Notes: generated by a model not told the origin, from the sequence alone. A DNA stretch of 33,352 bases from an uncultured Bacilli bacterium (GCA_944332435.1 CALVJW010000001.1:80370-113721); one strand, 5' to 3'. Shown: positions 1-7,684, numbered from the stretch's first letter. Made by a program: numbers and translations.

Positions 1-1635
1 GGACAAGGAATTGCAACGGCAGTTGGAATGGCTCTTGGTGGAAAAATATTAGAAAATCGTTATCTGACACAACCAAGCAATCGTTTTGATAAAAATGTCA
101 AAGTTTTTGATCATTATGTTTATGTATTATGTGGTGATGGCGATTTAATGGAAGGAATAAGCTATGAAGCTTCTTCTTTTGCCGGTGCTCATCAATTAAA
201 TAATTTAATCGTGTTATATGACTCTAATCGTGTTAGTTTAGATGGCACAACGGACCACACGTTTACTGAAAATGTGAGAGAGCGTTTTGCCGCTCTTGGT
301 TGGCATACAGAATATGTAAAAGATGGAAATAGTATTTCAGAAATTAACAAAGCAATTATTAGTGCTAAAAAATCTTCTAAACCAACACTGATTGAAATTC
401 ACACAGTACTTGGTGATGGTTCCTTATTGGAAGGTACCAACGAAGTACATGGAAAACCACTTACCAACGAAGATTTATATCAATTAAAGGAAAAATTACA
501 TTTATCCAAAGAGCCATTTGCATATTCGGATTTTTTACGAAATGAAATGATTCGTAAAGTAACGGAACATTCTCGCAAACGATATGATGAATGGGCCAGT
601 GAATATCAAGAAATCAAGCGTCTTTCTGCAACGAATATTGATTATCTTTTTGATCGTGAAATACCGTTTGATTTAAAAAAATGTAATTTTATGTTTGCAC
701 CTGATTATAAAGAAGAACTTCGTAATACCAATGCAGAGGTAATGCGTGTTATTGCCCAACATTTACCAAATTTTGTAGGAGGATCTGCTGATTTAGCATC
801 TTCAACGAAAGTTCATTTACAAGAACAAAAAGATATTTCGAGACAAGATTTTACAGGAAGTAATATTTGGTATGGAGTACGGGAACATGCGATGGGAGCA
901 ATTATGAACGGATTAGCATTAACAAAGTTTAGGACTTTTGGTTCTACTTTCTTAGCATTTGCCGATTATATGAAACCAGCAATGCGAATGAGTGCTTTAA
1001 TGCATTTAAATCCAACTTTCATTTTTACTCATGATTCAATTAGTATCGGAAGTGATGGACCAACACATCAACCAATTGAACAATTAGCTATGTTACGGGC
1101 AATGCCAAACATGTATGTATTTCGTCCAGCAGATGCGAATGAAATCATTGGAACTTGGGATTTTATTTTACAATTAAAAGAGCGCCCAAGTACAATTGCT
1201 CTTTCTAGAAGTGAAGCACCACTTTTAAACGTAAGTCCGGAAATGGTTCGATTCGGAGCTTATATTGTAAAAAAAGAGGAAAAACAGTTACATGGCATCA
1301 TTATTGCAACGGGAACAGAAGTACATACCGCAATACGAATAGCGCACATTTTAAAAGAAAAAGAAGGATTAGATATTCGTGTTATTAGTATGCCATGTAT
1401 GGAATTATTTTTAGAGCAAACAGAAGAATATCGAAAAACATTACTCCCAACTGGTGTTCGTACGTTTGTAATAGAAGCCGGAAGCTCTTTTGGCTGGCAT
1501 CAATTTGTCTATAATCAGTCATATTTATTAACCTTAGATCAGTTTGGAACGAGTGGAACAAAAGATGAAGTATTAGCATATGCCCATTTTGATCAAGACA
1601 CCTTAATTCAAAGAATCAAAGAACGATTAAAATAG
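1..1635 (+). CDS. tkt: Transketolase, 5'-truncated by the window edge
   Basis: Thiamine-diphosphate enzyme of the non-oxidative pentose phosphate pathway, moving two-carbon units between sugar phosphates in the cytoplasm. The frame is open from base 1 and begins inside the conserved GQGIATAVGMA segment, so roughly the first 110-120 residues lie outside the window (family length about 660; 544 residues visible). Visible landmarks are the ThDP/Mg motif GDGDLMEG (about residues 45-52 of the fragment), the pyrimidine-domain segment GVREHAMGAI carrying the catalytic Glu, and GSDGPTHQPIEQ followed by RPADANE. The C-terminal domain is complete and ends in a TAG inside a terminator hairpin. In B. subtilis tkt is followed by sirA and yneF, as it appears to be here. 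No frameshift was seen. Identification is very secure; only the start is missing. Confidence 0.97.
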   Translation, partial: GQGIATAVGMALGGKILENRYLTQPSNRFDKNVKVFDHYVYVLCGDGDLMEGISYEASSFAGAHQLNNLIVLYDSNRVSLDGTTDHTFTENVRERFAALGWHTEYVKDGNSISEINKAIISAKKSSKPTLIEIHTVLGDGSLLEGTNEVHGKPLTNEDLYQLKEKLHLSKEPFAYSDFLRNEMIRKVTEHSRKRYDEWASEYQEIKRLSATNIDYLFDREIPFDLKKCNFMFAPDYKEELRNTNAEVMRVIAQHLPNFVGGSADLASSTKVHLQEQKDISRQDFTGSNIWYGVREHAMGAIMNGLALTKFRTFGSTFLAFADYMKPAMRMSALMHLNPTFIFTHDSISIGSDGPTHQPIEQLAMLRAMPNMYVFRPADANEIIGTWDFILQLKERPSTIALSRSEAPLLNVSPEMVRFGAYIVKKEEKQLHGIIIATGTEVHTAIRIAHILKEKEGLDIRVISMPCMELFLEQTEEYRKTLLPTGVRTFVIEAGSSFGWHQFVYNQSYLLTLDQFGTSGTKDEVLAYAHFDQDTLIQRIKERLK

Positions 1636-1656
1636 TCGTTCTTTTTCGTTTTTTTT
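1618..1656 (+). terminator. Rho-independent terminator of tkt
   Basis: A 9-bp perfect stem, AAAGAACGA (1618-1626) with TCGTTCTTT (1636-1644), has a 9-base loop and is followed by a T-rich run. The stem includes the last codons of tkt and the loop contains its TAG stop. Confidence 0.85.
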
Positions 1657-1693
1657 CGACAATAAAAATTGTTATGATAATCATGGTGATGAT

Positions 1694-2092
1694 ATGAGAA
1701 AATATTATTTGTTTGTAATTAGAAAAGAAGTATATGAAATTTATAAGCATAGACCAGAATCATTGTTTCGAACGTTAAAAAATCTTTATCATTTAGAAAA
1801 AGATGATTTTGAATATGGTTTTTCTTTATATCATCAATTATGTGAGACATTTGATGTAGAACGTTTAGAACAATATATGATTGATAAGTATCATTTAGAA
1901 AAAAAGGGGAACATTTTTTATTATGAAAATAATTATTTGCTAATTAAGCCATCACGGGTCATTTTAAAAACAAATGTTAATATGCCACATCTTTTTATCG
2001 ATTTTAAATGTTATAATCGTTTAATTTTTGTTGTTGACTTTGATATGTATGATTATTTTTTCTTATGTGATGATTATAATCAGATAAGATAG
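1694..2092 (+). CDS. SirA-like protein (sporulation inhibitor of DNA replication family, YneE)
   Basis: A 132-residue soluble protein with no membrane segment. Its N-terminus, MRKYYLFVIRKEV...YKHRPESLFR, follows the pattern I recall for B. subtilis SirA (YY-x-Y-x-I-K-E-E ... R-E-S-x-x-F), and it sits between tkt and yneF exactly where sirA lies in Bacillus. In Bacillus, SirA binds DnaA domain I and blocks new replication rounds when sporulation begins. The middle is rich in aromatic and charged residues; the C-terminus ends in an acidic, aromatic stretch (FDMYDYFFLCDDY). The start ATG has a modest GGTGAT site about 5 bases upstream and a TATGAT-like -10 at about 1673, so it probably has its own promoter behind the tkt terminator. 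The call rests on a short motif plus synteny and is provisional. The alternative is a lineage-specific hypothetical protein. Confidence 0.6.
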   Translation: MRKYYLFVIRKEVYEIYKHRPESLFRTLKNLYHLEKDDFEYGFSLYHQLCETFDVERLEQYMIDKYHLEKKGNIFYYENNYLLIKPSRVILKTNVNMPHLFIDFKCYNRLIFVVDFDMYDYFFLCDDYNQIR

Positions 2093-2158
2093 TGTCACTA
2101 AAATAAAGCAATTATTTTAAAGAATTTTTTCGCTTTTTCTCGAATAAAATGAAATGAC

Positions 2159-2187
2159 TTGATTAAAACTGGTAATTTTAGTAAAAT
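2159..2187 (+). promoter_or_regulatory. Sigma-A-type promoter of yneF
   Basis: TTGATT (2159-2164), a 17-base spacer and TAAAAT (2182-2187) lie just upstream of the AGGAGG site of yneF. Confidence 0.6.
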
Positions 2188-2209
2188 ATTATACGAGGAG
2201 GCTAAATAT

Positions 2210-2437
2210 ATGAACTGGGGAGCATTTTTTATAGATGTACTACAAATTGTTGGGGGATTAATCGTAGGTTTAGCTGCGGGATTCTTTTTAGCTAGAAATT
2301 ATATGAAAAAATATATGAAGAAAAATCCACCAATTAATGAACAAATGATTAAAGCTATGATGTCAGGAATGGGTAGAACACCTAGTCAAAAGCAAATTAA
2401 TCAAATGATGAAAACTATGAATAAGTATATGGACTAA
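2210..2437 (+). CDS. yneF: YneF family (UPF0154) small membrane protein
   Basis: A 75-residue protein with one N-terminal membrane helix (about residues 5-29, rich in Gly, Leu and Ile), a basic run ([12 protein letters not shown]) and a Met/Lys-rich helical tail with the family segment [15 protein letters not shown]. This is the typical UPF0154/YneF arrangement, expected to be anchored with its tail in the cytoplasm. The molecular role of the family is not established. The ATG at 2210 was chosen because a strong AGGAGG (2196-2201) precedes it; the frame is open further upstream but that part overlaps the promoter. It lies downstream of the sirA-like gene as in B. subtilis. Its last codons form the left arm of the terminator. 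Confidence 0.9.
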   Translation: MNWGAFFIDVLQIVGGLIVGLAAGFFLARNYMKKYMKKNPPINEQMIKAMMSGMGRTPSQKQINQMMKTMNKYMD

Positions 2438-2451
2438 TTCATAGTTTTTTT
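2411..2451 (+). terminator. Rho-independent terminator of yneF
   Basis: A perfect 12-bp stem, AAAACTATGAAT (2411-2422) with ATTCATAGTTTT (2437-2448), has a 14-base loop and runs into seven T. The left arm lies inside the coding sequence. The next gene begins only 17 bases later. Confidence 0.85.
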
Positions 2452-2467
2452 ATATAGAGGTGTTGGA

Positions 2468-3190
2468 ATGATAATAGGGGTTGTTGGTAGACCAACAGAA
2501 AGTGAGAATGGTAGATTTTTTTATAAACTATCCAATGAATTAAAAGAAGTTATCTTTCAGTATCAGGGAGTACCACTTCTAATTACTGGCCCTAGTAATT
2601 ATGAAGAGCCATTAAATAACATAGAAAAAGAACGGTTGCATCAGCAAATTCGTATGTGTGATGGAATCATCTTACAAGGAGGAAGTGAGATATATCCATA
2701 TGATCATGAAATGATAACCTATATCGAACAAGAAAATATTCCAGTACTGGGAATTTGTCTTGGAATGCAGGCTATGGCCGAGCATGCAGGAGGAAAAATA
2801 GGAAAAATACCCGAGGACTATATCAATCATGCACAAAAAGCGAAAGAATACGTTCATTTTAATCAAGTGAAGCGTTCATCAAAATTATTTCAAATTTTAC
2901 AAGTAGAAGAAATAAAAGTAAATTCTAGGCATCATGATATGGTCCTTTCGACAAATCTAGATTGTTCTAGCTATAGTACAGATGGGGTAATAGAAGCAGT
3001 AGAAAATTGGGAAAAAGATTTTTTTATCGGAGTACAATGGCACCCAGAATCAATGTTTGAATATGATAAAGTGAGTAGAAAATTATGGCAAACATTTTTT
3101 GATTCTACAAGGAGGTACCATGAAGCTAGATGTGTTAATAGATGTATTGAAGCCCCAAGTAATCAAGAGGGGAAGAAAGAAGAAAATTAA
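2468..3190 (+). CDS. Class-I glutamine-amidotransferase-fold hydrolase, peptidase C26 / PuuD-like (gamma-glutamyl-GABA hydrolase family)
   Basis: A 240-residue cytoplasmic protein of the C26 family, whose members cleave gamma-glutamyl amide bonds. The nucleophile elbow GICLGMQ places the catalytic Cys at residue 97, and the His/Glu pair is in VQWHPES (residues 190-195). The N-terminal GVVGRPTESENGRFFYK and the IILQGGSEIYPYD segment are typical of the family. GAGGTG lies upstream of the ATG. The gene runs 71 bases into murF in a different frame, so its last 23 or so residues (rich in Arg, Cys, Lys and Glu) lie beyond the normal end of the fold and look like read-through into the murF start region. 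Tight coupling with murF suggests a role in cell-wall precursor or gamma-glutamyl peptide metabolism; that is inference, and the substrate is unknown. It does not look like GatD of the MurT/GatD amidating complex, since no MurT partner is present. Confidence 0.85.
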   Translation: MIIGVVGRPTESENGRFFYKLSNELKEVIFQYQGVPLLITGPSNYEEPLNNIEKERLHQQIRMCDGIILQGGSEIYPYDHEMITYIEQENIPVLGICLGMQAMAEHAGGKIGKIPEDYINHAQKAKEYVHFNQVKRSSKLFQILQVEEIKVNSRHHDMVLSTNLDCSSYSTDGVIEAVENWEKDFFIGVQWHPESMFEYDKVSRKLWQTFFDSTRRYHEARCVNRCIEAPSNQEGKKEEN

Positions 3191-4460
3191 AAACTATCAA
3201 ATCGATAGTAGAAAAGTAAGAAAGGGTGATGTATTTTTTGCTATTATTGGAAAAGAAAAAAATGGACATGATTATATTGAAGAAGTAATCAAAAAGAAAG
3301 CAAGTGTTGTAATTGTATCAGAAATGAATGAAGCATGGTTGAAGGAAGATATTACTATTTTGAAAGTAGAAGATACAACAAGAGCAATGCTTCAAGTTGC
3401 TCATTATTTAAGAAAACAGTATTCAATTCCAATTGTTGCAGTTACTGGTAGTGTTGGGAAAACGACAACCAAGGAATTAATCTTTCAAATATTAAAAACG
3501 AGATATCATGTTTTAAAAAGTCCGAAAAATTATAATAATCGCATTGGAATCCCACTTACATTATTTCAATTAAATGATCAATATCAAATTATGGTATTAG
3601 AATTTGGTATGAACCATGCCCATGAAATAGAAGAATTATCTTATTTATGTGAACCGGATGTTAGTTTAATTACCAATATTGGAACTGCTCATATTGGATA
3701 TCTAAATGGAAAGAAAAATATTGCAAAAGCTAAATTGGAAATATTAAAAGGAATGAAGAGTGGCTATTTTATTCAGAATCCTTATGATCCGTATTTAAAG
3801 AAAGTAAAGTCTAATACGATTGAAGTAATTAATCCTAAAAAAGACTATGATTTATATTTTACCAATGTTCAGTTATTTCAAACAAAGACATATGCGATTT
3901 TGCACTATCAAAAGAAGAAATATTCACTCATGATTCCTGCTCCAGGCAAAAGAATGTTAGAAAATGTATTACTAGCAGTTCAAGTAGGCTTACTATTTCA
4001 AATACCAATTGATACGATCATCAATGTAATTGAACAGTATACTTTACCCGAAGGTCGTGGAACATTGATGCATTGTGCTAATCAAGTAACAGTTATTAAT
4101 GATACATATAATGCTTCATTAGAATCGTTAGAAAATAATCTTACATTACTATCTCTTGCATCAAATCAAAAATATTTAATTTTTGGAGATTTTTTAGAAT
4201 TAGGAAAATATGCAAAAAAAATTCATAAACAAGCAGCAAAAATGATACGAAAAGTACCGGATTTAAATGTTATTTTGATTGGAAAGTATTCTAAAACGAT
4301 GAAATCATATTTACGTCATAGTAAGTGGTATTTAAGCGTAAAAGAAGCTCTTTCTGATTTAAGAAAAACAGAGTTTTCTGACTGTACTATTTTGGTAAAA
4401 GGATCTAGAAAGATGAATTTAGATCAAATTGTTGATTATTTCAAGAAAGAAAAAGAGTGA
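3120..4460 (+). CDS. murF: UDP-N-acetylmuramoyl-tripeptide--D-alanyl-D-alanine ligase
   Basis: ATP-dependent ligase that adds D-Ala-D-Ala to the UDP-MurNAc-tripeptide, the last cytoplasmic step of peptidoglycan precursor synthesis. It has 446 residues, a usual length. The P-loop is VTGSVGKTTTKE (about residues 109-119), followed by NYNNRIGIP, the central-domain EFGMNHAHEI and TNIGTAHIGYL, and INDTYNASLES at the start of the C-terminal Mur ligase domain. The ATG at 3120 is preceded by a near-perfect AAGGAGGT (3109-3116); both site and start lie inside the upstream amidotransferase-fold gene, implying translational coupling. The gene ends with TGA inside a hairpin shared with the convergent gene. 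Presence of murF shows that the cell makes peptidoglycan. Confidence 0.95.
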   Translation: MKLDVLIDVLKPQVIKRGRKKKIKNYQIDSRKVRKGDVFFAIIGKEKNGHDYIEEVIKKKASVVIVSEMNEAWLKEDITILKVEDTTRAMLQVAHYLRKQYSIPIVAVTGSVGKTTTKELIFQILKTRYHVLKSPKNYNNRIGIPLTLFQLNDQYQIMVLEFGMNHAHEIEELSYLCEPDVSLITNIGTAHIGYLNGKKNIAKAKLEILKGMKSGYFIQNPYDPYLKKVKSNTIEVINPKKDYDLYFTNVQLFQTKTYAILHYQKKKYSLMIPAPGKRMLENVLLAVQVGLLFQIPIDTIINVIEQYTLPEGRGTLMHCANQVTVINDTYNASLESLENNLTLLSLASNQKYLIFGDFLELGKYAKKIHKQAAKMIRKVPDLNVILIGKYSKTMKSYLRHSKWYLSVKEALSDLRKTEFSDCTILVKGSRKMNLDQIVDYFKKEKE

Positions 4461-4481
4461 ATTTCATGATTCACTCTTTTT
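4450..4481. terminator. Bidirectional terminator shared by murF and the convergent membrane-protein gene
   Basis: A perfect 13-bp stem, AAAAAGAGTGAAT (4450-4462) with ATTCACTCTTTTT (4469-4481), has a 6-base loop. It works on either strand: T-rich on the plus side and T-rich on the minus side. The arms encode the C-terminal residues and TGA stops of both genes. Confidence 0.9.
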
Positions 4482-4841
4482 AAAATTAATCCCTAACATA
4501 CTACCGAATAATGTAACACAAACGATAATGATATAATAAAGGAACGTTTGAAGAACAAAAGAACGATCCAAAGCAAGAGAAAATAGGGTAAAGAATAACA
4601 CGATAACGACACTTAATTTTAGTCCTGCTAACCACCCTTTTTTCTTTGCTTGTCTTCCCATTTGCATTCCCCCTAAGAATGTAGCAAGAAAAGGAATGAT
4701 AAGTTCTATGATAGTCCATGTTTTATTTCCTATCCAATTAAAATAATATAATGCGGTAAATAATAGTAAGGAAAGAAGTAAACTACCAAGAAAATATCCA
4801 AAAGCAATTCCTAATTTCTTTAATTCTTCTATATATTGCAT
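4464..4841 (-). CDS. TIGR04086-type membrane protein (YrzE-like)
   Basis: A 125-residue integral membrane protein with four predicted helices (about residues 13-33, 43-58, 71-90 and 97-118). A GGMQMGRQAKKKGWLAGL segment lies between helices 2 and 3. This Gly/Lys-rich connector and the four-helix layout match the TIGR04086/YrzE family of Bacilli, whose function is unknown. The ATG is preceded by AAGGTGATTAG on the minus strand, a good ribosome-binding site. It is divergent from the DUF421 gene. In B. subtilis yrzE and the DUF421 gene yrbG are also neighbours, next to spoVB, so the pair is kept here although separated from spoVB. Confidence 0.75.
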   Translation of the reverse strand: MQYIEELKKLGIAFGYFLGSLLLSLLLFTALYYFNWIGNKTWTIIELIIPFLATFLGGMQMGRQAKKKGWLAGLKLSVVIVLFFTLFSLALDRSFVLQTFLYYIIIVCVTLFGSMLGINFKKSES

Positions 4842-4866
4842 CTAATCACCTTAATATACTTTATGA

Positions 4867-4896
4867 TTGTGTATGAATTTTTATGAATGGTATCAT
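4867..4896 (+). promoter_or_regulatory. Promoter of the DUF421 gene
   Basis: TTGTGT (4867-4872), an 18-base spacer and TATCAT (4891-4896), with TGG immediately before the -10 giving an extended -10. It lies in the divergent gap between two genes. Confidence 0.5.
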
Positions 4897-4915
4897 GATA
4901 AAGTAGGTGATTTTA

Positions 4916-5536
4916 ATGATTTTAATTTTAAAAACAATTTTTTTATATTTTTTTATTGTAATTGTCTATCGAATTATGGGAAAGAAAGAAGTTGGACAAC
5001 TTGGAATTATGGATTTAATTGTATCCATTTTAATTGCTGAACTTGCAGCTTTAGCTTTAGAAGATGTTAATGCTTCTTTATGGATTTCTATTATTCCAAT
5101 TACAACATTATTAGTCATTCAAGTATTACTTAGTATTGTATCTTTAAAAAGTACGAAAGTACGACGTTTTATTGATGGCACCCCAAAAGTAATTATTAAA
5201 AATGGAAAATTAATGTTTAAAGAAATGACAAAGTTACGTTATAGTTTAGATGATTTAATTAGTCAATTACGTGAACAAGGGATTAAAAGTATTGATGAAG
5301 TAAATTTTGCGGTATTAGAAAACAATGGTAAATTATCTATTTTTGAACAGGGAAGTGATTATCCATTGCCACTTATCTTAGATGGTGTAATTGATACTTA
5401 TGTACTGCATGAAATACGGAAAGATGAAGCATGGCTTATGACTTTATTAAAGAAACGAAAGATTCCTTTATCAGATGTATTTTATGCATTTTATACAAAG
5501 GAAAAGACATTTATTATTAAGAAAAGCGAACTATAA
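4916..5536 (+). CDS. DUF421 family membrane protein (YetF/YrbG-like)
   Basis: A 206-residue protein with three N-terminal membrane helices (about residues 2-18, 28-47 and 52-75) and a cytoplasmic C-terminal domain. Family hallmarks are MGKKEVGQLGIMDLIVSILI early on and the sequence GTPKVIIKNGKLMFKEM ... YSLDDLISQLREQGI, followed by EVNFAVLENNGKLSIF. DUF421 proteins such as B. subtilis YetF and YrbG are membrane proteins, some linked to spore traits; the biochemical role is unclear. The ATG at 4916 is preferred because AGGTGA (4905-4910) lies 5 bases upstream; a GTG nine bases earlier overlaps that site. It is probably monocistronic, since a separate promoter precedes the following response regulator. 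Confidence 0.88.
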   Translation: MILILKTIFLYFFIVIVYRIMGKKEVGQLGIMDLIVSILIAELAALALEDVNASLWISIIPITTLLVIQVLLSIVSLKSTKVRRFIDGTPKVIIKNGKLMFKEMTKLRYSLDDLISQLREQGIKSIDEVNFAVLENNGKLSIFEQGSDYPLPLILDGVIDTYVLHEIRKDEAWLMTLLKKRKIPLSDVFYAFYTKEKTFIIKKSEL

Positions 5537-5556
5537 CTTTCTTACAAAATAGTCAC

Positions 5557-5584
5557 TTTCAAAATCCTATTTTTATAGTATAAT
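5557..5584 (+). promoter_or_regulatory. Promoter of the two-component operon
   Basis: TTTCAA (5557-5562), a 16-base spacer and TATAAT (5579-5584). A GTCAC (5552-5556) touches the -35 region and resembles the repeated GTCAC sites at 11744-11779. An ATG at 5583 overlaps the -10 and is not the true start. Confidence 0.6.
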
Positions 5585-5600
5585 GGATGCAGGTGATAAC

Positions 5601-6296
5601 ATGAAAACAATTTTAATTGTTGAAGATGATGAAACAATTCGTACTGGGCTAAAATATTTTTTAGAAAAGGAAAATTTTCAAGTAATCGAAGCAAGTACAT
5701 GTAAAGAAGCGCTTTTAAAAGTTTCTAATTCTATTAATCTATTATTGCTTGATTTAGGATTACCAGATGGTGATGGATTTCTTTTATTTCAAAAAATCAT
5801 GGAAAAAAAGAAAATACCAACGATATTTTTAACGGCAGTAGATGAAGAAGTTTCGATTGTCCGAGGATTAGATATGGGAGCAGATGACTATATTACCAAG
5901 CCATTTAAAGTAAGGGAACTGTTATCGCGAATTAATAATGTACTTCGTAGATACCAACGTAGTCAGGAAGATAATATTATTCATCTTCATAACTTAACGA
6001 TTGATTTAAATGGTGCTAGGGTAAGAAAAAATAATGAAGATGTTTTTTTAACCGCATTAGAGTATAAAATTCTTTTAATCCTTGGGTTAAATCCTAATAA
6101 AGTATTTACAAGAGAACAAATTCTTGCAGATATTTGGGATACGAATGAAGCTTTTGTGAATGACAACACCTTAACCGTTTATATTAAAAGAATTAGAGAA
6201 AAGATTGAAGATGACCCTAACCACCCTAAAATTATTCTTACAGTAAGGGGTCTTGGCTATAAAGTGAGTGATCAAAGTGAAAAAGTTACTGATTAG
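5601..6296 (+). CDS. OmpR/PhoB-family response regulator
   Basis: A 231-residue DNA-binding regulator. The receiver domain (about 1-118) has the acidic pair E8-D9-D10, phospho-acceptor D51 in LLLLDLGLPDGDG, T78 and K100 in ITKPF. The C-terminal winged-helix domain (about 130-228) has LTALEYKILLIL, the recognition-helix region NTLTVYIKRIREKI and the wing VRGLGYKV. The ATG at 5601 follows AGGTGA (5591-5596); an in-frame ATG at 5583 is part of the promoter -10. It overlaps the kinase gene, so the two are translationally coupled. Position next to two FtsX-type ABC exporters suggests that it controls them, as BceR/VraR-like systems do; candidate sites are noted at 11744-11779. The stimulus is unknown. 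Confidence 0.95.
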   Translation: MKTILIVEDDETIRTGLKYFLEKENFQVIEASTCKEALLKVSNSINLLLLDLGLPDGDGFLLFQKIMEKKKIPTIFLTAVDEEVSIVRGLDMGADDYITKPFKVRELLSRINNVLRRYQRSQEDNIIHLHNLTIDLNGARVRKNNEDVFLTALEYKILLILGLNPNKVFTREQILADIWDTNEAFVNDNTLTVYIKRIREKIEDDPNHPKIILTVRGLGYKVSDQSEKVTD

Positions 6297-7554
6297 ACAA
6301 AGTATCATTTTTCTTGTTCTTTTATTATTTGGTATTTGCTTTCATACGATGATGTTTCGTTATTTTAAACGATTACTGATAGATAATAATCAAGTAATTG
6401 CAGGAACGATTTTAGAAAAACATCCAGAGTTAGAAAATGAATTAGTGGAAGCAATGATAACTGCTGATCCAACGAATACCAAAAAGCTTCCAATATTGGA
6501 AAAATATGATTTAGATGATATCGATGCCTTAGATGAGTTAAGCTTTATGAAACAAGTAAAAGAAACATTGTTTTATGTACAACTGTTATACTTAATTATT
6601 GCTTTTCTACTTCTTAGTGTGCCATTTCTTTTCTATTTTTATCATGAAAAGAAAAGAATGCGTGAAATACGTGATGAATTATCAAAAGTACTCAACGATG
6701 ACTTCTATATTTCTTTATCTGATTATGAAGAAGGAGAACTTTCTAATTTAAAAAATGATTTACAGAAAATGATCGTTATGCTACGAGATTATAATGAATC
6801 AATGCATCAAGATAAAATCGCTTTAGAACAAACGTTATCTGATATTTCTCATCAATTAAAAACGCCACTGACTAGTATGTATATGGTAAATGATTTACTG
6901 ATGAATGATCATATTGAACCTGAGAAAAAGAAAGAATTATTATTAAAAAATAAAAAACAATTAGAACGAATTGAATGGTTAGTAACATCCCTTTTGAAAA
7001 TCTCTCGATTAGATAGTGGTGTTATTCAATTAAAGAGAGATTCTATCTCAGCACAAAAAATAATTGATGATGCATTAGCTCCGTTATTAATTCCAATTGA
7101 ATTAAAAAATCAAACGATAAAAGTAGACTGTGATGTTGATACCTTTTTCTGTGATCGCCATTGGACAATGGAAGCACTAATTAATTTATTAAAAAATGCC
7201 CATGAACATACAAAAGAAAATGGGATGATACAAATTAGGGTAAAAGAAAATCCAATTTATACGGTTATTACGATTCAAGATAATGGTGAAGGAATTAGTA
7301 AAAAAGATTTACCCCATATTTTTAAACGATTTTATAAAACGAATGAAAAATCGGATAGTATCGGAATTGGACTTAATATGGCAAAAATGATTGTCGAAAA
7401 ACAAAATGGGACGATTGCTGTTACAAGTAAGAAAAATGTTGGGACGACATTTACTTTAAAGTTTTATAAAACAGAATTATTAGATGGAAAAGGAAATAAA
7501 AAAACAAAAAAGGAAAAGACTAAAAAGGAAAAAGAAGAAGAACATTTGAAATAA
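6268..7554 (+). CDS. Membrane sensor histidine kinase
   Basis: A 428-residue partner of the preceding regulator. Two membrane helices (about 7-29 and 101-125) enclose an outer domain of about 70 residues, so this is not an intramembrane-sensing BceS-type kinase with a minimal loop. After a linker comes the dimerisation/phospho-acceptor box SDISHQLKTPLTSM (His195), then N box LINLLKNAHEHT, G1 IQDNGEGIS, F box IFKRFYKT and G2 GIGLNMAK. The C-terminus is an unusual Lys/Glu-rich tail (about the last 25 residues) whose DNA also forms the terminator arm. The start is a GTG inside the regulator gene; a GTG at 6277 is an equally plausible alternative, since no strong ribosome-binding site decides it. 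The likely signal is a cell-envelope stress or peptide (inference from neighbours). Confidence 0.93.
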   Translation: MIKVKKLLIRQSIIFLVLLLFGICFHTMMFRYFKRLLIDNNQVIAGTILEKHPELENELVEAMITADPTNTKKLPILEKYDLDDIDALDELSFMKQVKETLFYVQLLYLIIAFLLLSVPFLFYFYHEKKRMREIRDELSKVLNDDFYISLSDYEEGELSNLKNDLQKMIVMLRDYNESMHQDKIALEQTLSDISHQLKTPLTSMYMVNDLLMNDHIEPEKKKELLLKNKKQLERIEWLVTSLLKISRLDSGVIQLKRDSISAQKIIDDALAPLLIPIELKNQTIKVDCDVDTFFCDRHWTMEALINLLKNAHEHTKENGMIQIRVKENPIYTVITIQDNGEGISKKDLPHIFKRFYKTNEKSDSIGIGLNMAKMIVEKQNGTIAVTSKKNVGTTFTLKFYKTELLDGKGNKKTKKEKTKKEKEEEHLK

Positions 7555-7578
7555 TTTCTTCTTCTTTTTCACATTTTT
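7528..7578 (+). terminator. Terminator of the two-component operon
   Basis: A 15-bp perfect stem, GAAAAAGAAGAAGAA (7528-7542) with TTCTTCTTCTTTTTC (7556-7570), has a 13-base loop, then ACATTTTT. It separates the kinase from the ABC operon. The stem is purine/pyrimidine-biased. Confidence 0.75.
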
Positions 7579-7656
7579 AAGATATTAGTATTTTGTATTT
7601 TTCTTTTTCATATGCTAAATTAAACAAGAACAGTTTTATTCTGTGAAAAAAAATAG

Positions 7657-7662
7657 TATAAT
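7657..7662 (+). promoter_or_regulatory. -10 box of the first ABC operon
   Basis: TATAAT at 7657-7662, 22 bases before the start codon. No good -35 at 17 bases. A 9-bp inverted repeat, TTTTTCACA (7565-7573) with TGTGAAAAA (7642-7650), brackets the upstream region and may be regulatory. Confidence 0.45.
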
Positions 7663-7684
7663 AAAATTAGAATGGTGGTGGAAC

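Noticed and set aside
2100-2118. Terminator after the sirA-like gene (AAAATAA/TTATTTT)
   Set aside because: An AT-only 7-bp stem without a following T run is expected by chance here.
5583-5600. Upstream ATG as start of the response regulator
   Set aside because: It overlaps the TATAAT box; the ATG at 5601 has AGGTGA at the right distance and gives the standard receiver-domain N-terminus.
7499-7551. Lys/Glu-rich tail of the histidine kinase as a frameshift artefact
   Set aside because: The A-rich stretch forms one arm of the terminator and similar charged tails end SecDF and the AI-2E protein; no better frame exists.
6268-7554. Calling the two-component and ABC genes a BceRS-BceAB bacitracin module
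   Set aside because: The kinase has an outer domain of about 70 residues rather than the minimal loop of BceS, and both permeases have the duplicated FtsX plan with two outer domains rather than the BceB plan.
7643-7684. Upstream ATG as start of the first ABC ATPase
   Set aside because: It lies upstream of the -10 box and would add a non-family N-terminus; the ATG at 7685 has a good ribosome-binding site.
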